The notes under the pieces are model-generated. The model was not told where the DNA came from. It made no database searches and saw nothing but the letters and a program-made list of their open reading frames with translations. A stretch of DNA of 24,470 bases from Hyphomicrobiales bacterium (lineage in GTDB: Bacteria; Pseudomonadota; Alphaproteobacteria; Rhizobiales; JAJFHC01): contig JAJFHC010000267.1 in NCBI GenBank assembly GCA_021775835.1, positions 1-24,470 on the forward strand, read 5' to 3'. Each line of letters begins with the position of its first letter. Within the stretch, counting starts at the first letter, position 1. The translations under genes were made by a program, and so were the position numbers. Below, piece by piece: positions 1-8,072 of the stretch.

Positions 1-6
1 ACAAAA

Positions 7-32
7 AACCCCGAGGACCGTGCCTCGGGGTT
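7..32 (-). terminator. Rho-independent terminator ending the ABC transporter operon
   Basis: Inverted repeat AACCCCGAGG / CCTCGGGGTT (7-16 and 23-32) with a six-base loop. Read on the minus strand, the GC-rich stem is followed directly by a run of six T (positions 8-3). It lies about 20 bases beyond the stop codon of the ATPase gene. Stem and U-tract have the textbook form of an intrinsic terminator in the minus direction; the plus direction lacks a comparable T-run. Confidence 0.92.
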
Positions 33-54
33 GGTTGATGTTGTGCAACCTGGG

Positions 55-1947
55 TCAAACGGGAACCACCTTGGGGTCGTCGTCGGCTGGAATCCGGTCA
101 AATTCATGAAGTATCTTCTGGGGTTTCGCCTCGGTTTCGGCGACCTCATCCAGGGACAGATGACAGGCGATCTGGTGGCCGGGTCTATCCTCCCTGACGG
201 GCGGCACCTCGACGTCACAGGTGCCGTCAATCGCGACAGGACAACGGTTGAAGAACGGGCACCCGACAGCGGTTATTTCGACCGCGCGAGCAATGCCGGC
301 TGCCGCTTCCTGGGTTTTCATGGTGTCTTCCAGCCAGCCGATACGCATTTCCGGCACCGAGGTGATCAAGAGGCGTGTGTAGGGGTGATAGGGGGGCGAT
401 AAGACCGTGTTGACCGGACCTTGTTCGACCACGCGTCCGGCATAGAGCACGACGATTTCGTCGGCGAACGATGCCACAGTCGACAAGTCGTGGCTGATGA
501 ACACAAAAGACACGCCAAATTTGCTGCGCAAACCCTTGAGCAACTCAATGACGTTTGCCCCGACAATGGTATCCAGCGCCGACGTCACTTCATCGCAAAG
601 TAACACTTCAGGGTCGGCTGCCAGGGCGCGGGCGAGATTGACACGTTGTTTCTGGCCGCCGGACAGTTCCTGTGGGAACCGGTTCTCGAAGGCGACGGGC
701 AATTCCACCGTTTCCATGAGTTCGAGCACGGCGCGGCGTCTTTCCTGGCCCCTGAGACCCCGGTAGAACGTCATGGGACGTGCCAGTATTTCCCCGATGG
801 TCTGCTTGGGGTTGAGTGCCGTATCAGCCATCTGAAAGACGAACTGCACCTTGCGCAACTCATCGCGGGACCGGTCCTTCAGAGCGGGCTCAAGGTTTTC
901 GCCATCCAGAATGACATCGCCGCGGGCGGCCGGCAGAAGTCCGGCCATGACCCGGGCCAGGGTAGACTTGCCACATCCTGATTCACCGATCACGCCGACC
1001 ACGTGACCGTTCTGGATAGAAACATTGATGTCACGTAACACCGGCACGGCCGGTTCGCCATCGACTATGGCACCGTACCCCGCAGTCAGATCCTTGACCT
1101 GAAGCGCTGGTATGACCTTGTGATGTTCGCTGCCCAGTTCGTCTCCCTGTCCGGCTGCTGGTGTCGGTCTGACCGCCGCCATCAACCGTTTCGTGTAAGG
1201 ATGGGTCGCGTTGTTGATGATCTGGTCGGCCGTACCCATTTCCTGGATCTCGCCGCTGTAGAGCACGACGATCTTGTCAGCCACCTGGGCGACGACGGAG
1301 AGGTCGTGCGTGACATAGATTGCGGCAGAACCCTCTTCGCTGATGACCTTCTTGAAGGCCTTCAGCACCTCGATCTGAGTGGTTACGTCAAGGGCCGTTG
1401 TCGGTTCGTCGAGCACAAGCAGATCCGGCTTGCCACACAACGCCATGGCGGCCATCAACCTTTGCAACTGGCCGCCCGAAACCTGGTGAGGATAGCGCCC
1501 GCCGAGACGGTCCGGGTCGGGTAGTTCGAGCGCGTGGTAAAGTGCCTCCGCGCGTTCGGTCGCCTGTTCCTGGGTCAGGATGCCGTGCAAAACCGATGAT
1601 TCGGTAACCTGTTCACCAATCTTGATCGCCGGATTGAACGTGGCGGCGGCACTTTGAGCCAGGTAGGCGACCTGGCGTCCTCTCATGTCGCGGGCTTCAT
1701 CGGATGTCATCGTCAGCACGTCCTTGCCGTTAAGCAGGACTTCGCCGCCGGCGAATTCGAGACCAGGTTTACAATAGGCCAGGGACGCCAACGAAATGGT
1801 GGTCTTGCCTGAACCCGATTCACCGATCAGGGCGACCACTTCGCCGGGATTGATGTCAAACGACACCCCCTTGACGATGGGGATTGGCGTTCCATCGTCC
1901 TTGCGCGCCTGAATTTTCAGGTCTTTGACTTCGAGTAGCTTGTCCAT
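55..1947 (-). CDS. Peptide/opine-type ABC transporter, double ATP-binding protein (DppD-DppF fusion type)
   Basis: This 630-residue protein powers uptake through the two permeases encoded upstream. It carries two full ABC ATPase domains, like GsiA/YejF-type proteins. Domain 1 has Walker A GESGSGKT at residues 42-49, signature VSGGQ at 156-160 and Walker B LLVLDEP at 176-182. Domain 2 has Walker A GESGCGKS at 321-328, signature LSGGQ at 428-432 and LLCDEV near 449-454. The proline usual after DE in the second Walker B is Val here. A C-terminal oligopeptide-type cysteine motif (Cys 563, 569, 577, 595) follows. A longer reading frame to 2055 exists, but the start at 1947 matches the family N-terminus and gives a TGATG stop-start overlap with the permease gene, implying translational coupling. 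Last gene of the run. The family is sure; the substrate is unknown. Confidence 0.93.
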   Translation of the reverse strand: MDKLLEVKDLKIQARKDDGTPIPIVKGVSFDINPGEVVALIGESGSGKTTISLASLAYCKPGLEFAGGEVLLNGKDVLTMTSDEARDMRGRQVAYLAQSAAATFNPAIKIGEQVTESSVLHGILTQEQATERAEALYHALELPDPDRLGGRYPHQVSGGQLQRLMAAMALCGKPDLLVLDEPTTALDVTTQIEVLKAFKKVISEEGSAAIYVTHDLSVVAQVADKIVVLYSGEIQEMGTADQIINNATHPYTKRLMAAVRPTPAAGQGDELGSEHHKVIPALQVKDLTAGYGAIVDGEPAVPVLRDINVSIQNGHVVGVIGESGCGKSTLARVMAGLLPAARGDVILDGENLEPALKDRSRDELRKVQFVFQMADTALNPKQTIGEILARPMTFYRGLRGQERRRAVLELMETVELPVAFENRFPQELSGGQKQRVNLARALAADPEVLLCDEVTSALDTIVGANVIELLKGLRSKFGVSFVFISHDLSTVASFADEIVVLYAGRVVEQGPVNTVLSPPYHPYTRLLITSVPEMRIGWLEDTMKTQEAAAGIARAVEITAVGCPFFNRCPVAIDGTCDVEVPPVREDRPGHQIACHLSLDEVAETEAKPQKILHEFDRIPADDDPKVVPV

Positions 1948-2891
1948 CAGACCATCTTCTTTGCTAGGCTGCCGCCGGCTTTGGCGGAGATGTCGTCGAC
2001 GATCAGGTTGATCGAAATGGTGAGGATGGCGATGGCGAAGGCTGGCGCCAGGCACGCAATGGCGCCGCCACTCAGTCCATTGCCAAGGGCTGGAAGGCTG
2101 TCACGGACCATGCTGCCCCAGTCCGACGTCGGCGGCTGAACACCGAGACCGAGAAAACTCAGGCTCGAAATAAACAATATTACAAACACAAGCCTCAAGC
2201 CAAAATCGGTCGCCAAAGGCATCGCGGCGTTGGGCAAGACCTCTCTTGTTATGATCCACCACAGCCCTTCTCCGCGTGCACGCGCCGCTTCCACGTAATC
2301 CTGGACCATGATGTCCTGACCCAAGGCTCGGGCGATGCGAAACACACTGGCGGCGTAGATCAGGCCTGCGAGGAAAATCAAAAGTGGTATCGACGAGCCA
2401 AAGGCTGCGATAAAAATCAATCCCAACATGATATTGGGGAAGGACAATACAGCGTCTACAAACCGGCTCATTATCAAGTCCGGCCAACCCTTGGCTACCG
2501 CCGCAGCAATGCCAAGCGTGATTCCGAAAAAGTAGGCCAGCAGAGTGGCTGTAAACGAGATGCCGATCGTGGTCCGGGCACCCCACATGATGCGTGAGAG
2601 AACGTCACGGCCCAAGTTGTCGGTTCCGAGCCAGACCTGGGCATTGGGGGGGAGGAAACTCGGGTCGTCGTAGTAGTTACCCTGAAGATCTTCCTCGATA
2701 AATTCGGACTCGCTGTAGGGCGATATGTAGGGGCCCGCAATGGCGACGAAGACAAACAAGGCGACAATTACGATGGAAATCTTGCTGACCAGCGACAGCC
2801 GCAGCTTGGCTTTGGGCGGGGCGTCCGGCAGTTCATCATAGATGGTCTTGCCCGGCGAGTCGGTTTGGGTGGCGTTTTCGGTATTGCTCAT
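1947..2891 (-). CDS. ABC transporter permease, DppC/OppC family
   Basis: A 314-residue inner-membrane permease that forms the channel with the DppB-like partner. After a 35-residue polar N-terminus comes a first membrane helix (about 37-57). A periplasmic segment follows with the family motif WLGTDNLGRD near residues 87-96. The binding-protein-dependent transport domain then has several further helices. The EAA loop that docks on the ATPase starts at 201 (EAARARGEG...LPNA). Length and motif order are normal for DppC. The start overlaps the end of the DppB-like gene by four bases (ATGA), and its stop overlaps the ATPase start, so the three genes are tightly coupled. Substrate not determinable. 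Confidence 0.94.
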   Translation of the reverse strand: MSNTENATQTDSPGKTIYDELPDAPPKAKLRLSLVSKISIVIVALFVFVAIAGPYISPYSESEFIEEDLQGNYYDDPSFLPPNAQVWLGTDNLGRDVLSRIMWGARTTIGISFTATLLAYFFGITLGIAAAVAKGWPDLIMSRFVDAVLSFPNIMLGLIFIAAFGSSIPLLIFLAGLIYAASVFRIARALGQDIMVQDYVEAARARGEGLWWIITREVLPNAAMPLATDFGLRLVFVILFISSLSFLGLGVQPPTSDWGSMVRDSLPALGNGLSGGAIACLAPAFAIAILTISINLIVDDISAKAGGSLAKKMV

Positions 2892-3835
2892 TTCGGATGC
2901 CTCAGGCGGGGATTTGACACGATGGATGCGATATCCGCGATCAGGATCAGGACAACATAGGTCGAACAGAAGATCATTCCGCAGGCCTGAACCAAAGCCA
3001 TATCCCGTGTCTGGACGCCGTCAACCATGAGTTTTGCAAGACCCGGATAGGAGAAGATCGTCTCGATAACGACGACCCCGCCGACCAGATAGGCCAGGTT
3101 CAAGGCAATGACGTTCACGATCGGGCCGATCGCATTAAACAGCGCGTGCCTCAGAATGATTCTGCCGCGGGGAACGCCCTTCAGGATCGCCATTTCGATA
3201 TAGGGCGAACTCATGACGTTCAGAACGCCAGCGCGCGTCATGCGTATCATCTGCGCCGAAATCACGATCACGAGTGTTGCAATGGGGAGAGCCAGCACGT
3301 GAAGGGATTTCCAGAACCCTTCAGTACCACTCAGGTAGGACACGGCCGGCACAATGCCGAGACCGACTGCGAGCAACAATATGAGAACGATGGCGAGGAG
3401 AAAGTCAGGCACGGCAATCAGACCCAGAGTGGTCGATGTCACGATCCGGTCTATCAACTGGCCGGGATACATGGCCGCCATGAGACCGAGGGCAACGGAC
3501 AGAGGTATCGCGATCAGGGAAACAATACCGGTCATGAAGATCGTGTTGCCGATCCGGTTGCCGATCAGGCTCTGAATTGTCGCTCCGCCAGCGGCGGATA
3601 TGCCAAGTTCTCCGGTCAGGAGATTGCCGATCCAGATGCCATACTGGACGAACGCCGGTTGATCGAGACCCAACTGTTTGCGAAGAGCAGCAAGAGTTTC
3701 CGGTGTTGCTGTCTGGCCGAGCCTTATCTGTGCTGCATCGCCTGGAAGTATCTGTGTTGCTGCAAATATCAGAATCGAAACAACCCAGATCAAAACCAGG
3801 CCGATTCCAATGCGGCGCAATACCAAATGCCACAT
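2888..3835 (-). CDS. ABC transporter permease, DppB/OppB family
   Basis: A 315-residue inner-membrane permease. The N-terminal helix (about 8-28) and the segment ILPGDAAQIRLG are typical of DppB/OppB. The ELGIS element near 76-80 and the EAA-type loop near 213-222 (EMAILKGVPRG) are present, as is the conserved C-terminal part around ETIFSYPGL. A strong Shine-Dalgarno (GAGGAGGGG) lies about eight bases before the ATG. It is separated from the upstream binding-protein gene by 131 bases that contain an intrinsic hairpin, so it may be expressed at a lower level than the binding protein. It overlaps the DppC-like gene by four bases. Confidence 0.94.
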   Translation of the reverse strand: MWHLVLRRIGIGLVLIWVVSILIFAATQILPGDAAQIRLGQTATPETLAALRKQLGLDQPAFVQYGIWIGNLLTGELGISAAGGATIQSLIGNRIGNTIFMTGIVSLIAIPLSVALGLMAAMYPGQLIDRIVTSTTLGLIAVPDFLLAIVLILLLAVGLGIVPAVSYLSGTEGFWKSLHVLALPIATLVIVISAQMIRMTRAGVLNVMSSPYIEMAILKGVPRGRIILRHALFNAIGPIVNVIALNLAYLVGGVVVIETIFSYPGLAKLMVDGVQTRDMALVQACGMIFCSTYVVLILIADIASIVSNPRLRHPK

Positions 3836-3921
3836 GGTGTCTTTCCCCTCCTCGATTTTCTTGCCGCTTATTGTTTCGCGCTGTGTCTGGCGGCGGAATC
3901 AGCCAGCGCTTTAAAAACAAA

Positions 3922-3945
3922 CCCCAGCGCGATTATGCGCTGGGG
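3922..3945 (-). terminator. Intergenic intrinsic terminator/attenuator after the binding-protein gene
   Basis: Perfect 9-bp stem CCCCAGCGC / GCGCTGGGG (3922-3930 and 3937-3945) with a six-base loop. On the minus strand it is followed by TTTGTTTTTAAA. It lies 21 bases beyond the stop of the substrate-binding protein gene and about 87 bases before the permease start. Partial termination here would give more binding protein than permease, as is common in such operons. Confidence 0.82.
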
Positions 3946-3966
3946 CTGTGTTCTTGTATGAGCCGA

Positions 3967-5610
3967 TCAGGAGTCGATCCAGATCCACTCCGGCCACTCC
4001 ATGCCACCGAAGGCCGCGATCGGTACCCTCGGGAATCCTTTGACGTTCGAAGCCTTGGCATCGACATACGCGCGGTGTGTCGAGACCAGTGTGCCGGCTT
4101 CGGCAGAAATGAGCCGCTGCATTTCGCAGTTCATCTCGTAGCGCTTTTTGGGATCCAGTTCTGCACGGGCACCTGAGAGAAGCGAATCAAACCGTTCGTT
4201 CTTCCAGGCCGATTCGTTCCATGGCGCATCGCTCTTATAAGCGAGTGTCATCATGATGTTGGCGCTCGGACGCATGTTCCAGGAAGAGACATGCATTGGT
4301 GTTTTCAGCCATACCGCACCCCAATAACCGTCGTTCGGCACCTTGTTGATCTTCAGATCGAAGCCAACCTTGGCGCATTCCCGCTGCAGCATGAGGCAGA
4401 TGTCCGTGAGGCCGGGGCCGACTTCAGCCACATCAAGCTTGGCGGACGTGATGCCCGACTTCTTGAGGTGATGCTTGGCCTTGTCCGGATCATAAGCGCG
4501 AATTTCCTGCTCTTTGCAGTATGCTGCACCGTAAGCCGGACCGATCGGGTGGTCATTGCCGATATCGCCGATGCCCTTCTGAACCACCTTGAGGACGCGA
4601 TCGCGACGCTGCAGGTACTTCAGACCTTCAACAAAGTCCGGATTGTTGCCGGGATCGGTGTCCATGCGGGCAATGATGTCCATATAGGCGCCCGACGGCA
4701 CGGCAAAGACTTCAACGCCGTCAGCCGCCTCAACCTGTGGCACGGCTTTCGGATCACAGTTACCCATCATCTGAATATCGCCGGAAATCAGCGCATTGAC
4801 GCGGGCAACACCATCGGTGATGGCGAAGACTTCGATCTCGTCGATATAGGGACGGCCCTCATTCCAGTAGTTGTCGTTGCGGGTATGAACAGAACGCACA
4901 CCTGGCTTGAATTCACCGAGCTTGTAAGGTCCGGTACCAACCGGCAGCGAGAAGTCGGTCGTGCCGTTCTTGAGGATCTTGAAGTGGAATGTGCCCAGAA
5001 TGATTGGGATTTCCGCATTCGGTGCGCTTAAGACGGCGCGCACGGTGTGGGCGTCGTCCTTGACCCATTCCTTGATATCGCCGACCAGAACCTTGGCCTT
5101 GGACGTGGAGTCCTTGCCCAAATGGCGGTTCATTGAATAGATGACATCGTCAGCAGAGAACTTCGAGCCGTCGTGCCATTCGACGTCCTTGCGCAACTTG
5201 AAGGTCCATTCGGTGGCATCCGCGTTGGCTTCAAAAGATTCGGCCAATTCCGGGCCGGCCGTCAGGTCTTCCGCCAACCGGCACAGGTTGTTGTAGGTCA
5301 GACGTCCGCGCCCATAGTCGATCGATGACGTGAACAGAGCCGGATCAAGGGTGTCGGAGGGCCCGTGAAGGTCCCAGGCGAAACGGAGCTTGCCGCCCCT
5401 CTTCGGCGTCATGGCAACGGCTTCGGTGGCAGCGGTGACAATCGAGCCAGCGGCGGCGATGGTGACGCCAGCGCCCATAAGCATGCCCATTACTTCACGC
5501 CGGGTGGCGCCTTTGTTCAGGGCTCTGCGGATCAGATATTTGTCGTCGACGCCAAGGCTGTCATAGCCCACGTCGCCGCGAATAAGACCCTGGGTAATTT
5601 TTTTAGTCAT
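3967..5610 (-). CDS. ABC transporter substrate-binding protein, family 5 (peptide/opine/nickel type)
   Basis: A 547-residue periplasmic solute receptor of the SBP_bac_5 family, partner of the DppBC-like permeases. The N-terminus is unusual: about 35 polar residues precede TRREVMG (36-42), a twin-arginine-like motif, then a hydrophobic stretch (about 41-60) and a possible cleavage site near Ala66. This suggests Tat rather than Sec export. The mature part begins with GGKLRFAWDLHGPSDTLDPA, the usual start of this family. An in-frame ATG four codons earlier exists, but GGGAGG four bases before the ATG at 5610 marks the latter as the start. Four tandem 14-bp repeats lie just upstream and a terminator-like hairpin lies downstream. 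Ligand unknown: dipeptide, opine or another amino-acid derivative are all possible. Confidence 0.92.
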   Translation of the reverse strand: MTKKITQGLIRGDVGYDSLGVDDKYLIRRALNKGATRREVMGMLMGAGVTIAAAGSIVTAATEAVAMTPKRGGKLRFAWDLHGPSDTLDPALFTSSIDYGRGRLTYNNLCRLAEDLTAGPELAESFEANADATEWTFKLRKDVEWHDGSKFSADDVIYSMNRHLGKDSTSKAKVLVGDIKEWVKDDAHTVRAVLSAPNAEIPIILGTFHFKILKNGTTDFSLPVGTGPYKLGEFKPGVRSVHTRNDNYWNEGRPYIDEIEVFAITDGVARVNALISGDIQMMGNCDPKAVPQVEAADGVEVFAVPSGAYMDIIARMDTDPGNNPDFVEGLKYLQRRDRVLKVVQKGIGDIGNDHPIGPAYGAAYCKEQEIRAYDPDKAKHHLKKSGITSAKLDVAEVGPGLTDICLMLQRECAKVGFDLKINKVPNDGYWGAVWLKTPMHVSSWNMRPSANIMMTLAYKSDAPWNESAWKNERFDSLLSGARAELDPKKRYEMNCEMQRLISAEAGTLVSTHRAYVDAKASNVKGFPRVPIAAFGGMEWPEWIWIDS

Positions 5611-5630
5611 AGTCCCTCCCATGAGACATT

Positions 5631-5686
5631 GGTTTCAAAACAACGGTTTCAAAACGATGGTTTCAAAACGATGGTTTCAAAACAAT
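5631..5686. repeat. Four tandem copies of a 14-bp repeat upstream of the binding-protein gene
   Basis: Consecutive units on the plus strand are GGTTTCAAAACAAC, GGTTTCAAAACGAT (twice) and GGTTTCAAAACAAT, at 5631-5644, 5645-5658, 5659-5672 and 5673-5686. The first 11 bases are identical in all four. The core GTTTCAAAAC is a near-palindrome (8 of 10 positions). The array begins about 20 bases before the ATG of the binding-protein gene, so it lies in its leader or promoter. Possible roles are a multi-site operator or a length-variable leader. Confidence 0.9.
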
Positions 5687-5833
5687 TAGTCCACCTGCAG
5701 ACCCTTCTTCGGGATCGTGCAAGAACTCCGGTATCGTAGCATTGCATAACCGCCAGAAGGGTGTAAATCCCCTCGTACAGTCCCAAGCGGTCAAGATTAC
5801 CTGAATTCAGCATTACTTAAATTCATTGACCGT

Positions 5834-7231
5834 TCAAATTTTTTTCAACATGCGCACGCTTTCTCTGAAGGCGTCTATGGAATCGGATATGTCCTCTGAG
5901 CTGTGTACCGCTGACAGCAGTCCACCCGGCCATCCCGATATGTCGATGCTGTTCGCCAACAGGGCCAGGCGCAACTGACGAACGGTTTCGGCATCCTTTT
6001 TCTGTAACTGGGCACGATTCAGCGTCAATGGGTCGAAACGGTCACGATCAAACCCGTGGTCGTCGGGGTTCATGTAGAGATGAAACGTCGAGCATTCGCC
6101 ATAGGCGATCCACGGCAGGTCTTCGTCTGCCAGAACCGCGTTCCAGCCATCGATCAGGGCGTTGGCGCTGGCGGCCGCTTTGGCGCAGGCATCAGTATTC
6201 TTTATGATTTCGAGGGCGGCAATGCCGGCACTGGCAGAAACCGGATTGGCGTTGAAGGTGCCCGGATGAACCATCTTTTCCTTGCCGTTCTCACGCATCC
6301 GGTCGAAGTCGAGCCTGGCCAGGATATCTTCACGCCCGGCAACCGCTCCACCGGGCATGCCGCCCGCAAGGATTTTGGCGAAGGCCGTCAGGTCCGGTGT
6401 CACGCCAAGCATTTCCTGGACGCCACCGGGTGCTGCGCGGAAGCCTGTGATGACTTCGTCGAAAATCAGGACAACGCCGTGGCGGGTGGACAGTTCACGC
6501 AGTTTTGCATGAAACCCCGGCGCCAGCGGTACCATGCCGGTTGCCGCGCCCAAGGCCTCGACGACCACTGCCGCCAGATCCTTTTCGGAAGAAAAGACTT
6601 CGTCGAGTGCTGCAAAGTCGTTGACGTCCAGCAATATGCTGTTGCCGGCGACGGTGTCGGGAACGCCGATCGGGGCGGATCCGTCAAAATGGGAGGAATA
6701 CCCCATGGCGGCATCGTCATGCCAGCCGTGAAAATGACCCTTGAACCGCAGAATTCTCCGTTTTCCGGTGAACGCGCGAGCAAGGCGGATGGCCATGGAA
6801 GTGGCTTCCGTGCCCGACGATGTGAAACGCACCCGTTCGGCGCACGGCACCATCTCCTTGACCAGTTCGGCCCAGCGGATTTCGTGCGCGTGACTGGCGG
6901 CAAACTGGGTACTGCGGTCAAGGGCTGCATGAACCGCGGGCATGACGCCGGGATGATTATGGCCCAGAAGCAAGGCACCGTGACCTCCAAAGAAGTCAAT
7001 ATAGCGGTTGCCGTCGACATCCCATTTGTGGGCCCCTTGCGCGCGGTCCACGTAAAGGCCATAGGGCTTCAGATAACGGCTGTCGTGGGTAACCCCGCTG
7101 GGAAAACACGTGGCGGCTTCCTGGGCCAGTTGTGCAGATCCCGGTGTCCGTGCCTTGTAGGCAAGGGTTATCGGGGTCTCGTCGGGTTGGTTATGCCCGG
7201 GGGCAGCAACACTGCTGAGGGTCTCGCTCAT
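5834..7231 (-). CDS. Class III PLP-dependent aminotransferase (HemL / beta-amino-acid transaminase-like)
   Basis: A 465-residue fold-type I PLP enzyme, presumably cytoplasmic. Visible motifs are TSSGTEA (137-143, phosphate-binding region), HFHGWH (166-171), DEV (258-260, the Asp contacting the PLP ring nitrogen) and FAKILAGGMPGGA with the PLP lysine at 286. The overall pattern is nearest glutamate-1-semialdehyde aminomutase and HemL-like transaminases such as beta-phenylalanine aminotransferase. A housekeeping HemL is unlikely: it is about 35 residues longer than the usual ~430 and sits among transport and catabolic genes. AAGGAG precedes the ATG. It lies 148 bases after the GntR gene and 223 bases before the binding-protein gene, all on one strand. 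The amino donor or acceptor cannot be assigned. Confidence 0.88.
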   Translation of the reverse strand: MSETLSSVAAPGHNQPDETPITLAYKARTPGSAQLAQEAATCFPSGVTHDSRYLKPYGLYVDRAQGAHKWDVDGNRYIDFFGGHGALLLGHNHPGVMPAVHAALDRSTQFAASHAHEIRWAELVKEMVPCAERVRFTSSGTEATSMAIRLARAFTGKRRILRFKGHFHGWHDDAAMGYSSHFDGSAPIGVPDTVAGNSILLDVNDFAALDEVFSSEKDLAAVVVEALGAATGMVPLAPGFHAKLRELSTRHGVVLIFDEVITGFRAAPGGVQEMLGVTPDLTAFAKILAGGMPGGAVAGREDILARLDFDRMRENGKEKMVHPGTFNANPVSASAGIAALEIIKNTDACAKAAASANALIDGWNAVLADEDLPWIAYGECSTFHLYMNPDDHGFDRDRFDPLTLNRAQLQKKDAETVRQLRLALLANSIDISGWPGGLLSAVHSSEDISDSIDAFRESVRMLKKI

Positions 7232-7379
7232 GACAGCTCCTTCGATTAGTCAGTGCGGGGGGAAAACAACGCAAAGGAATCTTGACGACACCGGAAAAAT
7301 CGCGCGGCTCGCCGGCAATGTCCAGAAAATTCAATGCCGTGGTTGGGTCGCTCCCGGACGATCTGGAGATCAAAAGATA

Positions 7380-8063
7380 TCAGAAGTCTTCGCCATGGGT
7401 CGCCAGCCATTGGCGCACTGTCTCGAACTTGTTCTTCAGGTGTTGCCGGAGGATGACCGCCAACTGGGCGCCCTGCCGGTTTTCAAGAGCCTGAAGGATC
7501 TGCTCGTGCTCGGCAACGGCGCGGGCCCAGCGCTCATCGGACATGTTGGCCAGATAGCGCGCCCGGCGGACACGTGAGGCCAGAGTGCGATACTGGGTGG
7601 CAAGAGTTGCGTTGTCGGCAGCTTCCAGAATTGCCTCGTGTATCTTCTGGTTGGCCCGGAAATACCCGGTCAGATCGCCGGCTCGGTAATGCGTGAGCAT
7701 TTCCTTGTGAAGGTTCCGAATGTGCTCGATCTGGGTGTCCGTGATGCGTTCGCAGGCCAGCTCTCCCGACAGGGCTTCCAGTGCGCCCATGATTGGAAAC
7801 ACTTCCTCGAGTTCGGCGACTGTCATCTTGCTGACCCAGGCACCCCGGTTGGGGGCAAGCGATACCAGTCCGTCGGCGGCAAGCACCTTCAGCGCCTCAC
7901 GCATGGGCGTGCGCGAGACGCCGAAGCGTTCGCACAAGGCCTTTTCCGGGATCTTGCCGCCAGGCGGCAGGGTGCCTTCAACGATCATGGTGTGCAGGCG
8001 GTCGACCAGTTCGACGTGCAGTGAACGTCTGGCGATCGATTCGATGGGCTGGGCAATATCCAT
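7380..8063 (-). CDS. GntR family transcriptional regulator, FadR/FCD subfamily
   Basis: A 227-residue DNA-binding regulator. The N-terminal winged helix-turn-helix (about 18-80) contains the GntR signature LCERFGVSRTPMREAL. The C-terminal all-helical FCD domain (about 95-215) has histidines in the positions used for metal/ligand binding (NQKIHEAI, EHEQIL, RQHL). FCD regulators usually sense small organic acids and repress neighbouring catabolic operons. The gene starts only nine bases after the stop of the oxidase gene and no clear Shine-Dalgarno is visible, so its translation may be coupled to that gene. It most likely controls the divergent promoter region near 11024-11041 and thereby itself. 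Effector unknown. Confidence 0.93.
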   Translation of the reverse strand: MDIAQPIESIARRSLHVELVDRLHTMIVEGTLPPGGKIPEKALCERFGVSRTPMREALKVLAADGLVSLAPNRGAWVSKMTVAELEEVFPIMGALEALSGELACERITDTQIEHIRNLHKEMLTHYRAGDLTGYFRANQKIHEAILEAADNATLATQYRTLASRVRRARYLANMSDERWARAVAEHEQILQALENRQGAQLAVILRQHLKNKFETVRQWLATHGEDF

Positions 8064-8072
8064 GGTTCAATG

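Noticed and set aside
3146..4176. Plus-strand frames opposite the DppB-like gene and the terminator
   Set aside because: They are antisense to an unambiguous permease and lack ribosome-binding sites or domain motifs.
5631..5686. Possible CRISPR-like array
   Set aside because: Units are only 14 bases and directly adjacent without spacers, and no cas gene is present; it is a simple tandem repeat.
5701..5762. Inverted repeat ACCCTTCT / AGAAGGGT separated by 46 bases, plus CTGAATTCAG at 5801-5810
   Set aside because: Arms are short and far apart and no promoter boxes could be assigned around them; likely chance, although the 223-base gap probably holds a promoter.
6056..7249. Long open frame (397 codons) on the plus strand
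   Set aside because: It lies antisense to the class III aminotransferase, whose motifs and ribosome-binding site are clear. Its product has no recognisable domain and is explained by high GC content.
7360..7371. Palindrome GATCTGGAGATC after the GntR stop codon
   Set aside because: The loop would be only two bases and no T-run follows. It could be an operator half but occurs once and has no further support.
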